32,251 nt of DNA, taken from the NCBI GenBank assembly GCA_902490005.1, contig CABUCM010000031.1, positions 1 to 32,251 on the forward strand. The letters run 5' to 3'. Origin of the DNA: an uncultured Ruminiclostridium sp. (lineage in GTDB: Bacteria; Bacillota; Clostridia; Oscillospirales; Acutalibacteraceae). Positions 12,862 through 20,899 of this stretch are shown here, piece after piece (the first letter of the stretch is position 1; every line of letters begins with the position of its first letter). The translations under genes were made by a program, and so were the position numbers. The notes below the pieces were generated by a model that saw only the letters and a program-made list of their open reading frames with translations, did no database searches and had not been told where the DNA came from.

Positions 12862-13216
12862 ATTACAAGCAATTCGTGATAAGGCCCGCGCTCAAATCGG
12901 AATGCGGGAAGAAAATGACGACGCGACCCGTGTGCTGGTTGGTATGGCCACCTGCGGAATCGCCGCTGGAGCCCGCCCGGTGCTCAACGCCTTTGTGGAA
13001 GAGGTCGCCAAGCGCGGCATGACCGAAAAGATCTCGATTACCCAGACCGGCTGTATCGGCATCTGCCAGTATGAGCCTGTGGTAGAAGTTCTGGTTCCCG
13101 GCCAGGAAAAGGTTACTTATGTGAAAATGACCGCGGAAAAGGCTGTCCGGGTGGTTAACGACCATTTGGTCAACGGCAACGTGGTCACAGAATATACCAT
13201 TGGAGCCAATTCATAA
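12845..13216 (+). CDS. Hydrogenase-associated [2Fe-2S] protein, HndB-like
   Basis: The product is 123 residues starting MKTLAELQAIRDKARAQ. I start at ATG 12845 (GGAGGTG at 12829-12835) instead of the TTG at 12827. It has a thioredoxin-like ferredoxin fold. Cysteines are Cys38 in ATCGIAAGA and the pair in TGCIGICQYEP (about 66 and 70). The usual fold uses four cysteines; I see three, so a fourth ligand is missing or non-Cys. HndB-type subunits mediate electron flow in NAD(P)-linked [FeFe] hydrogenases. The gene overlaps the ATPase end by 17 bases and precedes the NuoF-like gene by 18 bases. Confidence 0.88.
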   Translation: MKTLAELQAIRDKARAQIGMREENDDATRVLVGMATCGIAAGARPVLNAFVEEVAKRGMTEKISITQTGCIGICQYEPVVEVLVPGQEKVTYVKMTAEKAVRVVNDHLVNGNVVTEYTIGANS

Positions 13217-13234
13217 GAAGGAGGAAAACCAAAC

Positions 13235-15025
13235 ATGTATCGTTCCCACGTATTGATTTGCGGCGGTACCGGCTGTACCTCCTCAAACAGTGAAAAAATC
13301 ATCGAAAAGATGAAAGAAGAAATCAAGGCCAAGGGCTTGGAAGAAGAAGTCAATGTGGTCCGCACCGGCTGCTTCGGCCTGTGTGCCCTGGGCCCGATTA
13401 TGATCGTATATCCGGAGGGCTCCTTCTACAGCATGGTAAAGGTAGAGGACGTTCCGGAGATCGTGGAGGAGCACCTGTTAAAGGGAAGAATCGTGAAGCG
13501 CCTGCTGTACCAGGAGACAGTGCAGGACGACGACACCATTAAGTCCCTGAACAAGACGCCCTTCTATGAGAAGCAGAGAAGAATCGCCCTGCGGAACTGC
13601 GGCGTCATCAACCCGGAGAATATCGACGAGTACATAGCCCAGGACGGCTACGCCGCGCTGGGTAAGGCCCTCACCGAAATGACCCCGGAGCAGGTGATCC
13701 AGGTAATCAAGGATTCCGGCCTGCGGGGCCGCGGCGGCGCGGGTTTCCCCACCGGCGTAAAGTGGAGCCTGGCCGCCGGCAACAAGGCCGACCAGAAATA
13801 TGTGTGCTGCAACGCTGACGAGGGCGACCCCGGCGCGTTCATGGACCGTTCCGTTTTGGAAGGCGACCCCCACGCTGTGCTTGAGGCCATGGCCATTGCC
13901 GGTTACGCAATCGGCGCTACCAAGGGCTATATTTACGTCCGCGCCGAGTATCCCATCGCTGTTAAGCGTTTGGAAATCGCCATTGCCCAGGCCCGTGAAT
14001 ACGGCCTGCTGGGCAAAAATATCTTTGATACCGGTTTTGATTTCGATATTCAGCTCCGTTTGGGCGCCGGCGCGTTCGTGTGCGGCGAGGAAACCGCTTT
14101 GATGACCTCCATCGAGGGCAAGCGCGGCGAGCCCCGTCCCCGTCCTCCGTATCCGGCGGTGAAGGGCCTGTTCGGCAAGCCCAGCATTCTGAATAACGTA
14201 GAGACCTACGCCAATGTCGCTCAGATCATCCTTCACGGGGCCGAATGGTTTAACTCCGTGGGTACCGAGAAGAGCAAGGGCACCAAGGTGTTCGCCCTGG
14301 GCGGCAAGATCAAGCATACCGGCCTGGTAGAGGTTCCCATGGGAACCACCCTGCGGGAAATCGTCGAGGAAATCGGCGGCGGCGTACCGGATGGCAGAAA
14401 GTTCAAGGCCGCTCAGACCGGCGGACCCTCCGGCGGATGCATTCCGGCTTCCCTGATCGATACCCCCATCGACTATGATAACCTGATCGCCATCGGCTCC
14501 ATGATGGGTTCCGGCGGATTGATCGTCATGGACGACACCACCTGTATGGTGGATATCGCCAAGTTCTTCCTGGAGTTCACCGTTGACGAGTCCTGCGGCA
14601 AATGTACTCCCTGCCGGGTAGGCACCAAGCGCCTGCTGGAGCTGCTGAATAAGATCACCTCCGGCACCGGCACCATGGAAGACATCGATAAAATGGAAGA
14701 GCTCTGCTACTATATTAAGGACAACGCCCTGTGCGGCCTGGGACAAACCGCTCCCAACCCGGTACTGTCCACCCTGCGCTACTTCCGTGACGAATATGAA
14801 GCCCATGTCAAAGAGCACCGCTGCCCGGCCGGCGTCTGCAAGGCCCTGCTCCATTATGAGATCGTGGCCGACAAGTGCCGCGGATGCACCGCCTGCGCCA
14901 GAGTCTGCCCGGTGGGCGCGATCTCCGGTACGGTGAAGCAGCCCCACACCATTGATGTGAATAAGTGCATCAAGTGCGGCGCCTGCATTGAGAAGTGCAA
15001 ATTTGACGCTATCATTAAGTTATAA
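13235..15025 (+). CDS. NAD-binding flavo-iron-sulfur subunit, NuoF/HydB-like
   Basis: The product is 596 residues. An N-terminal [2Fe-2S] domain has Cys9, Cys14, Cys46 and Cys50. The NuoF core follows, with the NADH/FMN loop GRGGAGFPTG at about 165 and ALGGK-type segments, an SLBB domain (about 330-420) and the NuoF [4Fe-4S] motif CGKCTPCRVG at about 452-461. The C-terminal part has two ferredoxin [4Fe-4S] motifs (CRGCTACARVCP and CIKCGACIEKC, about 550-590). This is the standard diaphorase subunit that binds NAD(H) and FMN and supports electron bifurcation with ferredoxin. Start is ATG 13235 behind AAGGAGG. It lies 17 bases before the catalytic subunit. Confidence 0.95.
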   Translation: MYRSHVLICGGTGCTSSNSEKIIEKMKEEIKAKGLEEEVNVVRTGCFGLCALGPIMIVYPEGSFYSMVKVEDVPEIVEEHLLKGRIVKRLLYQETVQDDDTIKSLNKTPFYEKQRRIALRNCGVINPENIDEYIAQDGYAALGKALTEMTPEQVIQVIKDSGLRGRGGAGFPTGVKWSLAAGNKADQKYVCCNADEGDPGAFMDRSVLEGDPHAVLEAMAIAGYAIGATKGYIYVRAEYPIAVKRLEIAIAQAREYGLLGKNIFDTGFDFDIQLRLGAGAFVCGEETALMTSIEGKRGEPRPRPPYPAVKGLFGKPSILNNVETYANVAQIILHGAEWFNSVGTEKSKGTKVFALGGKIKHTGLVEVPMGTTLREIVEEIGGGVPDGRKFKAAQTGGPSGGCIPASLIDTPIDYDNLIAIGSMMGSGGLIVMDDTTCMVDIAKFFLEFTVDESCGKCTPCRVGTKRLLELLNKITSGTGTMEDIDKMEELCYYIKDNALCGLGQTAPNPVLSTLRYFRDEYEAHVKEHRCPAGVCKALLHYEIVADKCRGCTACARVCPVGAISGTVKQPHTIDVNKCIKCGACIEKCKFDAIIKL

Positions 15026-15042
15026 GGAAGGAGTGTGCCAAA

Positions 15043-16785
15043 ATGGAAATGGTAAATATTAAAATCAATGGTATGCCCCTGTCTGTACCCGCTGGTTCTA
15101 CGATTTTAGAGGCTGCCAGATATGCCGGAATCAACATTCCGACGCTGTGCTGGATGAAGGACATAAACGAGATCGGCGCCTGCCGTATCTGCGTGGTTGA
15201 GGTTGCCCGGGCCAGGACCCTGGTCACCGCCTGCGTATTTCCGGTGAACGAGGGCATGGAAATCTACACCAATACCCCCAGAGTCATGAACGCCAGAAAA
15301 ATGACCCTGGAGCTGATGCTCTCCACCCATGAGAAAAAGTGCCTCTCCTGCGTGAGAAGCGAAAACTGCGAACTGCAGAAGCTGTGCCGCGATTACGGCG
15401 TAGAGGATGCCAACGCCTTTGAGGGAGAAAATCCCCAGTCTCCTTTGGATGAGACTACGCTTCACATGATTCGCGACAACAATAAATGTATCCTGTGCCG
15501 CCGCTGTGTGGCCGCCTGCGAGAACCAGTTCGTGGGTGTCATTGGCCCCAACGGCCGTGGCTTTGATACCCACATCGGCTGCGCCTTTGAAAAGGATCTG
15601 GACGACGTGGCCTGTGTGTCCTGCGGCCAGTGCATCGTGAACTGCCCCACCGGCGCTTTGCGGGAAAAGGACCAGATCGACGAGGTGGTCGCCGCCATCG
15701 CGGACCCGAAGAAGCACGTTGTGGTCCAGACGGCTCCGTCTGTCCGCGCCGCTTTGGGCGAGGAATTCGGCATGCCCATCGGCACCAATGTGGAAGGCAA
15801 GATGGTTGCCGCCCTGCGCCGTTTGGGCTTTGACAGGGTGTTCGACACCGATTTCGGCGCCGATATGACCATCATGGAGGAAGCCCACGAATTTGTGGAG
15901 AGAGTACAGAACGGCGGCGTTCTGCCGATGATTACCTCCTGCTCTCCCGGCTGGATCAAATTCTGTGAGTTCTATTATCCGGAGCTGCTGCCCCACCTGT
16001 CCACCTGTAAATCTCCCCAGCAGATGCAGGGCGCGCTCATTAAGACCTGGTACGCCGAGACCAACGAGATCGATCCTAAGGATATCGTATCCGTCAGCGT
16101 CATGCCCTGTACTGCTAAGAAATTCGAAATCAACCGTGACGACCAGGATGCGGCTGGAATTCCCGACGTAGACGTGGTGCTCACCGTCCGTGAGCTGGCC
16201 CGTATGATTAAGCGCGCCAATATCGACCTGACCATGCTGCCGGATGAAAAGTTCGATCCCACCATGGACGTTTCCACCGGCGCGGCCGTGATCTTCGGCG
16301 CCACCGGCGGCGTGATGGAGGCCGCTTTGAGAACCGCGGCGGATACCCTCACCGGGAAATCCTTGGATTCCATCGATTACAAGGAAGTCCGCGGCACTGA
16401 CGGGATCAAAGAGGCTGTGTATAACGTGGCCGGCATGGATGTGAAGGTTGCGGTAGCCAGCGGCCTTTCTAACGCCAACGAGATTTTGAAAAAAGTGAAG
16501 AACGGCGAAGCCGATTATCACTTCATCGAGATCATGTGCTGCCCCGGCGGCTGCGTCAACGGCGGCGGCATGCCCATTCAGTCCTCCTCTGTCAGAAACT
16601 TTGTAGACCTGCGCAAGGAGCGGGCCAAGGTGCTTTATGAGGAAGACAAGAACCTGCCGCTGAGAAAGTCTCATGACAGCCCGGTGGTGAAGAAGTGCTA
16701 TGCTGAGTTCCTGGGCGAGCCCGGAAGCCACAAGGCCCACCATATTCTCCACACCTCTTACACCCCCAGACCGAAAATGAAATAA
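15043..16785 (+). CDS. [FeFe] hydrogenase catalytic subunit, HydA/HndD-like
   Basis: The product is 580 residues and has the group A3/bifurcating architecture. An N-terminal [2Fe-2S] domain (Cys36, Cys47, Cys50, Cys64) is followed by a His-Cys [4Fe-4S] motif (HEKKCLSCVRSENC, about 96-109) and two ferredoxin motifs (about 149-159 and 191-201). The H-cluster domain has the first loop TSCSPGW (298-304), the second loop PCTAKK with Cys356, and the third loop CCPGGC with Cys500 and Cys504. The first loop has Ser301 where catalytic TSCCP enzymes have the ligand Cys, discussed as a finding. It makes or consumes H2 using NADH and reduced ferredoxin. The start is ATG 15043 behind AAGGAG. A terminator follows. 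Confidence 0.95.
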   Translation: MEMVNIKINGMPLSVPAGSTILEAARYAGINIPTLCWMKDINEIGACRICVVEVARARTLVTACVFPVNEGMEIYTNTPRVMNARKMTLELMLSTHEKKCLSCVRSENCELQKLCRDYGVEDANAFEGENPQSPLDETTLHMIRDNNKCILCRRCVAACENQFVGVIGPNGRGFDTHIGCAFEKDLDDVACVSCGQCIVNCPTGALREKDQIDEVVAAIADPKKHVVVQTAPSVRAALGEEFGMPIGTNVEGKMVAALRRLGFDRVFDTDFGADMTIMEEAHEFVERVQNGGVLPMITSCSPGWIKFCEFYYPELLPHLSTCKSPQQMQGALIKTWYAETNEIDPKDIVSVSVMPCTAKKFEINRDDQDAAGIPDVDVVLTVRELARMIKRANIDLTMLPDEKFDPTMDVSTGAAVIFGATGGVMEAALRTAADTLTGKSLDSIDYKEVRGTDGIKEAVYNVAGMDVKVAVASGLSNANEILKKVKNGEADYHFIEIMCCPGGCVNGGGMPIQSSSVRNFVDLRKERAKVLYEEDKNLPLRKSHDSPVVKKCYAEFLGEPGSHKAHHILHTSYTPRPKMK

Positions 16786-16789
16786 GATC

Positions 16790-16818
16790 AAAGCCATCCG
16801 GAGCTTCCGGATGGCTTT
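16790..16818 (+). terminator. Terminator of the hydrogenase operon
   Basis: AAAGCCATCCGGA (16790-16802) pairs perfectly with TCCGGATGGCTTT (16806-16818) across a 3-base loop and is followed by T-rich sequence. It ends the operon right after the HydA gene. Confidence 0.9.
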
Positions 16819-16871
16819 TCTTCTAAATTCCCCGGGAACCGGTGGGAATGCTTATAATAAAGGAGCTTGCA

Positions 16872-17660
16872 ATGCTGAAGGATAAGGAGAAAAAGTGGCC
16901 CATGGGAATCGGAAGGCTGTGTGTCGTGTTGATTATGGCCCTGCTGCTGGTTTGGTTTTTGCTGCCGGCGTTCCAGGGCGTTGTGAATCTTGGAAACGTG
17001 GCGGGAATCCTGCTGTGCGTCCTGTTTTTATGGCTTGCGGGATATCCCGGCGCCCGCAGCTGCCTGGCTGGTATATGGTCGCATGGGGCGGGCAAGGTTT
17101 TTCTTTCGGCGGTTTCTTTGGCCTTAGGGATTTTCCTTGTGTTCGGCGTGGTAATGTCCTGCCTGATGGCCGCCGCGATAAACCGGCCTCCCCAGGGGAA
17201 CGGCACGGTGGTGATCCTGGGGTGCCAGGTGAAGGGCACCCAGCCCAGCCTGATGCTGACCAAAAGGCTGGAAGCGGCCAAAGGCTATCTGGACCAGAAC
17301 CCAGGGGCCGTGTGCATCCCTTCCGGCGGAAAGGGGAACGGGGAGCTGGTAAGCGAGGCTCAGGCGATGAAAACCTGGCTTGTCGGCCACGGTATCGACG
17401 AGGCAAGGATCTATTTGGAGGACCAAAGCACCGATACGGTGGAGAATATCAGAAACTCCAAGGAAATCATGGAGAGAGAGGGCCTGCCCCAGGATATGAT
17501 CCTGGTTTCCGACGGCTTTCACCAGTACCGGGCCAGCCTGATCGCCCAGAAACAGGGAGTCGGCGTGGGCGCTGTTTCGGCCCGGACGCCGTGGTACACC
17601 TTGGCCACCTTTTGGATGCGGGAAATTTTTGCCTTAGCCCAGGAACTAATTTTGCACTAA
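16872..17660 (+). CDS. YdcF/SanA-family DUF218 membrane protein
   Basis: The product is 262 residues. ATG 16872 follows AAAGGAG (16859-16865) at good spacing, so I prefer it to the GTG at 16842. Two or three membrane helices occupy the first ~105 residues (about 12-30, 38-55, 78-102). The DUF218 domain (about 115-250) shows VVILGCQVKG, PSGGKGNGE, the central EDQSTDTVENIRNS segment and VSDGFHQYRA. SanA/YdcF proteins are known to affect cell-envelope integrity and bind small ligands such as S-adenosylmethionine in one case; no exact reaction is known. It stands alone between two terminators. Confidence 0.85.
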   Translation: MLKDKEKKWPMGIGRLCVVLIMALLLVWFLLPAFQGVVNLGNVAGILLCVLFLWLAGYPGARSCLAGIWSHGAGKVFLSAVSLALGIFLVFGVVMSCLMAAAINRPPQGNGTVVILGCQVKGTQPSLMLTKRLEAAKGYLDQNPGAVCIPSGGKGNGELVSEAQAMKTWLVGHGIDEARIYLEDQSTDTVENIRNSKEIMEREGLPQDMILVSDGFHQYRASLIAQKQGVGVGAVSARTPWYTLATFWMREIFALAQELILH

Positions 17661-17685
17661 TGTGACAAATTAACAGAAACTTATC

Positions 17686-17715
17686 TTGACAAAGGCGGAT
17701 GTTTTGGCGCATACT
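17686..17715 (+). promoter_or_regulatory. Promoter of the DUF4870-like gene
   Basis: A perfect TTGACA (17686-17691) is followed after 18 bases by CATACT (17710-17715), a 4-of-6 match to the -10. The gene starts 70 bases downstream. Confidence 0.55.
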
Positions 17716-17785
17716 ATAGTTATTGTTGGATGTTATTTGGGAAATAGCATCAAAAGAAATTTTTACATAGTAGGAGTGGTGTTAC

Positions 17786-18328
17786 ATGCAAAAAGGAAAG
17801 TACGGAGTTTGTTTGTGGTTTTACGCGCTGGTGGCGTTTATTCTGGCGTTTTTAGGCCAGGTTTTGTTGGGCGGCCTTCTTCTTGGCTTCGTTATCGTGA
17901 CGGAAAAGAATGAGTGGCTGACCCGTCAGGTGATCCAGGCGTTTTTCTTGTCCATCATTGTGGCCGTGATTAACGCGGTGCTGGATATGCTGAATATCTT
18001 CGGCAACATTCCGCTGGTTGGAACCGTCATAGGCGTTGTGTTTAACGTGATTTCCACCATTATTTCTATTGTGGTGCTGGTGTTTGTCATCATCGCCATG
18101 GTAAAGGTGGTAAAGGGACAGGAAGCCAATATGCCTTTGCTGAACAAGCTGGCGAACAGGGCTTACGGCATTATTGAAAAGAAAGTTTATACCCAGGCCG
18201 CCCCTGTCAATTATGCGCAGCCTCAGGCCCCCCAGGCGCCTCAAGCTCCGGTACAGCCCCAGGCCCCTCAAGCGCCTCAGGCTCCGGTACCGCCTCAGAA
18301 TCCCCAGAATCCCACTCAGCATCAATAA
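17786..18328 (+). CDS. DUF4870-like membrane protein with PQAP-repeat tail
   Basis: The product is 180 residues. Start is ATG 17786 behind AGGAGTGG. Three or four hydrophobic segments span about 8-38, 48-70, 75-110. The WLTRQVIQAFFLSII and KVVKGQEANMPLLN signatures match DUF4870/Tic20-like small membrane proteins. Residues about 135-180 form a low-complexity Pro/Gln/Ala tail with the 12-residue unit QPQAPQAPQAPV exactly twice, likely facing the cytosol or wall. The function is unknown. A strong bidirectional terminator follows. Confidence 0.75.
   Translation: MQKGKYGVCLWFYALVAFILAFLGQVLLGGLLLGFVIVTEKNEWLTRQVIQAFFLSIIVAVINAVLDMLNIFGNIPLVGTVIGVVFNVISTIISIVVLVFVIIAMVKVVKGQEANMPLLNKLANRAYGIIEKKVYTQAAPVNYAQPQAPQAPQAPVQPQAPQAPQAPVPPQNPQNPTQHQ
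18218..18289 (+). repeat. Two 36-bp tandem coding repeats (PQAP unit)
   Basis: Bases 18218-18253 and 18254-18289 both encode QPQAPQAPQAPV. The DNA copies differ at several third positions, so the protein repeat is under selection or has aged. The array is too short to be a minisatellite of note. Confidence 0.75.
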
Positions 18329-18335
18329 GTAATAT

Positions 18336-18374
18336 AAAAAGAGATCAGATCGCGTGACGATCTGATCTCTTTTT
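18336..18374. terminator. Bidirectional terminator (17-bp stem)
   Basis: The arm at 18336-18352 (AAAAAGAGATCAGATCG) pairs perfectly with 18358-18374 around a 5-base loop. T runs on both strands serve the DUF4870-like gene (plus) and the phosphodiesterase gene (minus). Confidence 0.9.
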
Positions 18375-18380
18375 TGTCAG

Positions 18381-19097
18381 CTACCGGCCCAGTGCTTTTA
18401 AAATCACATCCGGGGTGTTGGTAATCACCCCGTCGCAGCCCCAGTCCTGCAGGGTCAAAGCCCGCCTGGGCTTGTCCACAGTCCAAACGTTTACTTGTAT
18501 CCCCAATTCCTTGGCGATACGGATCTGATTCTTGGAAACCAAGGCGTTGTGGGGATGGATGGCCTGAGCGCCCTGGCGGCCGGCATACCGGGCGGGATTA
18601 AAAATCGGCTTATCATACAAAAGGCCCACGGAGACCTCGGGAAGATACTGTCGGCATTCCAGGGCCACCCGGTGGTGGAAGCTGGAAAGAACCACTTTCT
18701 GGGTTAAATCCAGCTTTTGTACCAGGCGGCAGACTTTTTCCGCGATTCCTGGATAAGGAATTTGGGAGCTTTTGATCTCAATGTTAATCAGCTTCATGTC
18801 CCGTACAATCAACAGGGCTTCCTCCAGGGTCAGAATTGGGGTCCCTCGGAACTCCACACCCTTCCAAAGGCCGAAATCCAGCTTTTTCAGCTCTTTTAGG
18901 GTGTATTCCTCGATGAGCCCCAGCCCGTTGCTGTTGTGGTCTACGTCGAAATTGTGGTTTACCACCATTTGGCCATCTTTACAGAGATGAACGTCCAACT
19001 CCACGCCGTCGGCGCCGAGTTCAATGGCTTTGCGAAAGGCGGGTTCGGTATTTTCCGGGGCATAAGCGGAGGCCCCGCGATGGGCGAGTACTAGCAT
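18381..19097 (-). CDS. Cytosolic glycerophosphodiester phosphodiesterase
   Basis: The product is 238 residues, starting MLVLAHRGASAYAPENT at ATG 19097 behind GGAGGG; the frame extends further upstream, but that part is not GDPD-like. The GDPD active-site set is present: HRG (His6, Arg7), PENT (about 14-17), the ELDVHLCKDG metal segment (Glu/Asp near 36-38) and NHNFDVDHNSNG with the second catalytic His. There is no signal peptide, so it acts in the cytosol like UgpQ. It hydrolyses glycerophosphodiesters to glycerol-3-phosphate and an alcohol. It lies downstream of PPK2 on the same strand, 106 bases apart. Confidence 0.92.
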   Translation of the reverse strand: MLVLAHRGASAYAPENTEPAFRKAIELGADGVELDVHLCKDGQMVVNHNFDVDHNSNGLGLIEEYTLKELKKLDFGLWKGVEFRGTPILTLEEALLIVRDMKLINIEIKSSQIPYPGIAEKVCRLVQKLDLTQKVVLSSFHHRVALECRQYLPEVSVGLLYDKPIFNPARYAGRQGAQAIHPHNALVSKNQIRIAKELGIQVNVWTVDKPRRALTLQDWGCDGVITNTPDVILKALGR

Positions 19098-19203
19098 GAA
19101 AGATCCCTCCAATTGATGAGAATGAGCTGAAAAGCTGGCTGCTGCAATAAGATAATAGAAAAGAATTGAAAGCCTATGGCCAGCAGAATTTATCTTTCTG
19201 ATC

Positions 19204-20697
19204 TTATAATTTTCCCTCGATGGAATTGATGATGGTACGCAGGGCCTTGATTCTGGCAAACTTTTTATCTTCGGATTCTATAATGTGCCAGGGGGCGAAA
19301 TCAGTGGAGGTATAGGCGATCATCTCGTCCACCGCCGTCACGTACTGGTCCCACTTTTCCCGGTTGCGCCAATCCTCGTCGGTGATTTTCCACTGCTTTT
19401 CCGGCGTGTTCTGCCGCAGTTCAAACCGCTTCAGCTGTTCTTCCTTGCTGAAATGAAGCCAGAATTTAATGATTACCGCGCCCCAGCGGTCCAGCTCCTC
19501 TTCAAATTCGTCGATTTCCTGGTAGGCCCGTTTCCATTGCTCCTCGGTGGCAAAACCCTCGATCCGCTCCACCATCACTCTGCCGTACCAGGTGCGGTCG
19601 AAGATGGTGATATGCCCATCCTTGGGCAGCTTGGTCCAAAACCGCCAAAGATGCTGATGGGCCAGCTCGTCGGCGGTGGGGGCGGCGATGGGAACCACCT
19701 CGTAGCCTCTGGGGTCCAGGGCCTCCGCTACCCGGCGGATGTTGCCGCCCTTTCCGGCGGCATCCCAGCCTTCATAGGCGATCACCACGGGGATCTTTTT
19801 GCGGTAGATTTTATTGTGCAGCTTTTTCAGGGTTGCCTGCTCCTTTTTCAGAAGCTCCTTATATTCGTCGTCCGTCAGGGATTTGGACAGGTTGATTTCA
19901 GAAAGCTTAGGCTCCTTCACCAGCTTGAAATGGTCGGAGATGACGATAGGCGGGCTTTTTTTAGAGGAAGCTTTCTTTTTCCGCTGGGCGGCTTCCACCG
20001 CCGCGCCGATCTCATCCACCAGGATATGATAGATTTCCGACAGGGCACTGTATTTATCCTCGCTGCCGATGACGTGCCAGGGGGCGAAACCGGTGTCGGT
20101 TTCCTCCAGCATTTCGTCGATGATTTTATAGTATTCGCTGTAATGGCGGTTTTGCTCCAGATCCTTTAAGCTTACCCGCCAGGCGGTGTCCTTGGAGGAA
20201 AGCAGCTTATCAAACCGCTTTTTCTGCTCCTTTTGGCCGATATGCAGGAAAAATTTTAAAATCAGGTAACCGTCGTCATGAAGCTGCCGCTCGAAAATTT
20301 TTATGCTTTCCAGGCGTTCACGAGCCTCAGCCTGGTCCAAATGAAGGGCGTGGGAGGGGAAAGCCACCTCCTGGTACCAGCCCCGGTCAAAGAGGCCCAT
20401 AGTCCCCCTGGCGGGAAGCTTTTTCCAAAACCGCCACAGATAGGGATGCCTGCGTTCATCCTCCGTAGGCGGGGTGGTGGATTCCACGTGGAAGCCTCTG
20501 GGGTCCATGGTGAGAATCACGTCGGACATCAGGCTTCCCTTTCCAGAAGCGCCCCAGCCCTCAAATAAAACGATGACGGGAACCTTGGCCTGCTTGAACA
20601 GCTGCTGAAGCTGCCCCATTTTCTGCTTCAGCGGAGGGACCTCCTGCTTGTACTCTTCCTTGAGCATGATGTTCTTTAGATTGATTTTATCCAACAT
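19204..20697 (-). CDS. Tandem-domain polyphosphate kinase 2 (polyphosphate:AMP phosphotransferase type)
   Basis: The product is 497 residues, starting MLDKINLKNI at ATG 20697 after AGGAGGG. Two PPK2 domains occur in one chain: one with Walker A GWGASGKGS (about 47-55) and FDRGWY (near 103-108), the other with GWDAAGKGG (about 304-312) and FDRTWY. The arrangement matches class II PPK2/Pap, which phosphorylates AMP to ADP with polyphosphate. In class II the C-terminal domain is the active one; here its Walker A is the more canonical of the two. It lies upstream of the phosphodiesterase on the same strand. Confidence 0.92.
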   Translation of the reverse strand: MLDKINLKNIMLKEEYKQEVPPLKQKMGQLQQLFKQAKVPVIVLFEGWGASGKGSLMSDVILTMDPRGFHVESTTPPTEDERRHPYLWRFWKKLPARGTMGLFDRGWYQEVAFPSHALHLDQAEARERLESIKIFERQLHDDGYLILKFFLHIGQKEQKKRFDKLLSSKDTAWRVSLKDLEQNRHYSEYYKIIDEMLEETDTGFAPWHVIGSEDKYSALSEIYHILVDEIGAAVEAAQRKKKASSKKSPPIVISDHFKLVKEPKLSEINLSKSLTDDEYKELLKKEQATLKKLHNKIYRKKIPVVIAYEGWDAAGKGGNIRRVAEALDPRGYEVVPIAAPTADELAHQHLWRFWTKLPKDGHITIFDRTWYGRVMVERIEGFATEEQWKRAYQEIDEFEEELDRWGAVIIKFWLHFSKEEQLKRFELRQNTPEKQWKITDEDWRNREKWDQYVTAVDEMIAYTSTDFAPWHIIESEDKKFARIKALRTIINSIEGKL

Positions 20698-20728
20698 GAT
20701 TTGAGCCCTCCTATTCATGATAATTGTT

Positions 20729-20763
20729 GGTATTATGATACAATAAAAAAGCCGAAGAATCAA
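20729..20763 (-). promoter_or_regulatory. Promoter of the ppk2 gene
   Basis: On the minus strand TTGATT, a 17-base spacer and TATCAT lie about 35-65 bases upstream of the PPK2 start. The positions are read from the reverse strand and are approximate. Confidence 0.5.
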
Positions 20764-20867
20764 ATGGTATTTGGCAAGTAGGCTAAAAATAAAAGAAACC
20801 ATGTAAAAAAACAGTAAAACTTTTCTGAACAATTTGGAATTTGCTTTTTCTTCCCGGAAAAATAGAT

Positions 20868-20873
20868 TATAAT
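20868..20873 (+). promoter_or_regulatory. -10 box of the rlmA-like gene
   Basis: TATAAT lies 26 bases before the ATG at 20900. The -35 region is T-rich (TTTTTC at 17-base spacing) and not close to consensus. Confidence 0.45.
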
Positions 20874-20899
20874 TGATCCCGTGGAAAGGTGGCGCTTTG

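Noticed and set aside
13478..16797. Very long open frames on the minus strand opposite the NuoF-like and HydA genes
   Set aside because: They are shadows of GC-rich coding sequence: their products are low-complexity Gly/His/Ala/Val-rich and lack motifs, while the plus-strand proteins carry complete cluster motifs.
18218..18289. Tandem repeat considered as a CRISPR-like or minisatellite array
   Set aside because: There are only two units, no spacers, and the repeat is coding.
19098..19259. Longer N-terminus for the glycerophosphodiesterase
   Set aside because: The extension lacks a proper signal peptide, runs into the ppk2 3' end, and a good ribosome binding site precedes the internal ATG that begins the conserved AHRG region.
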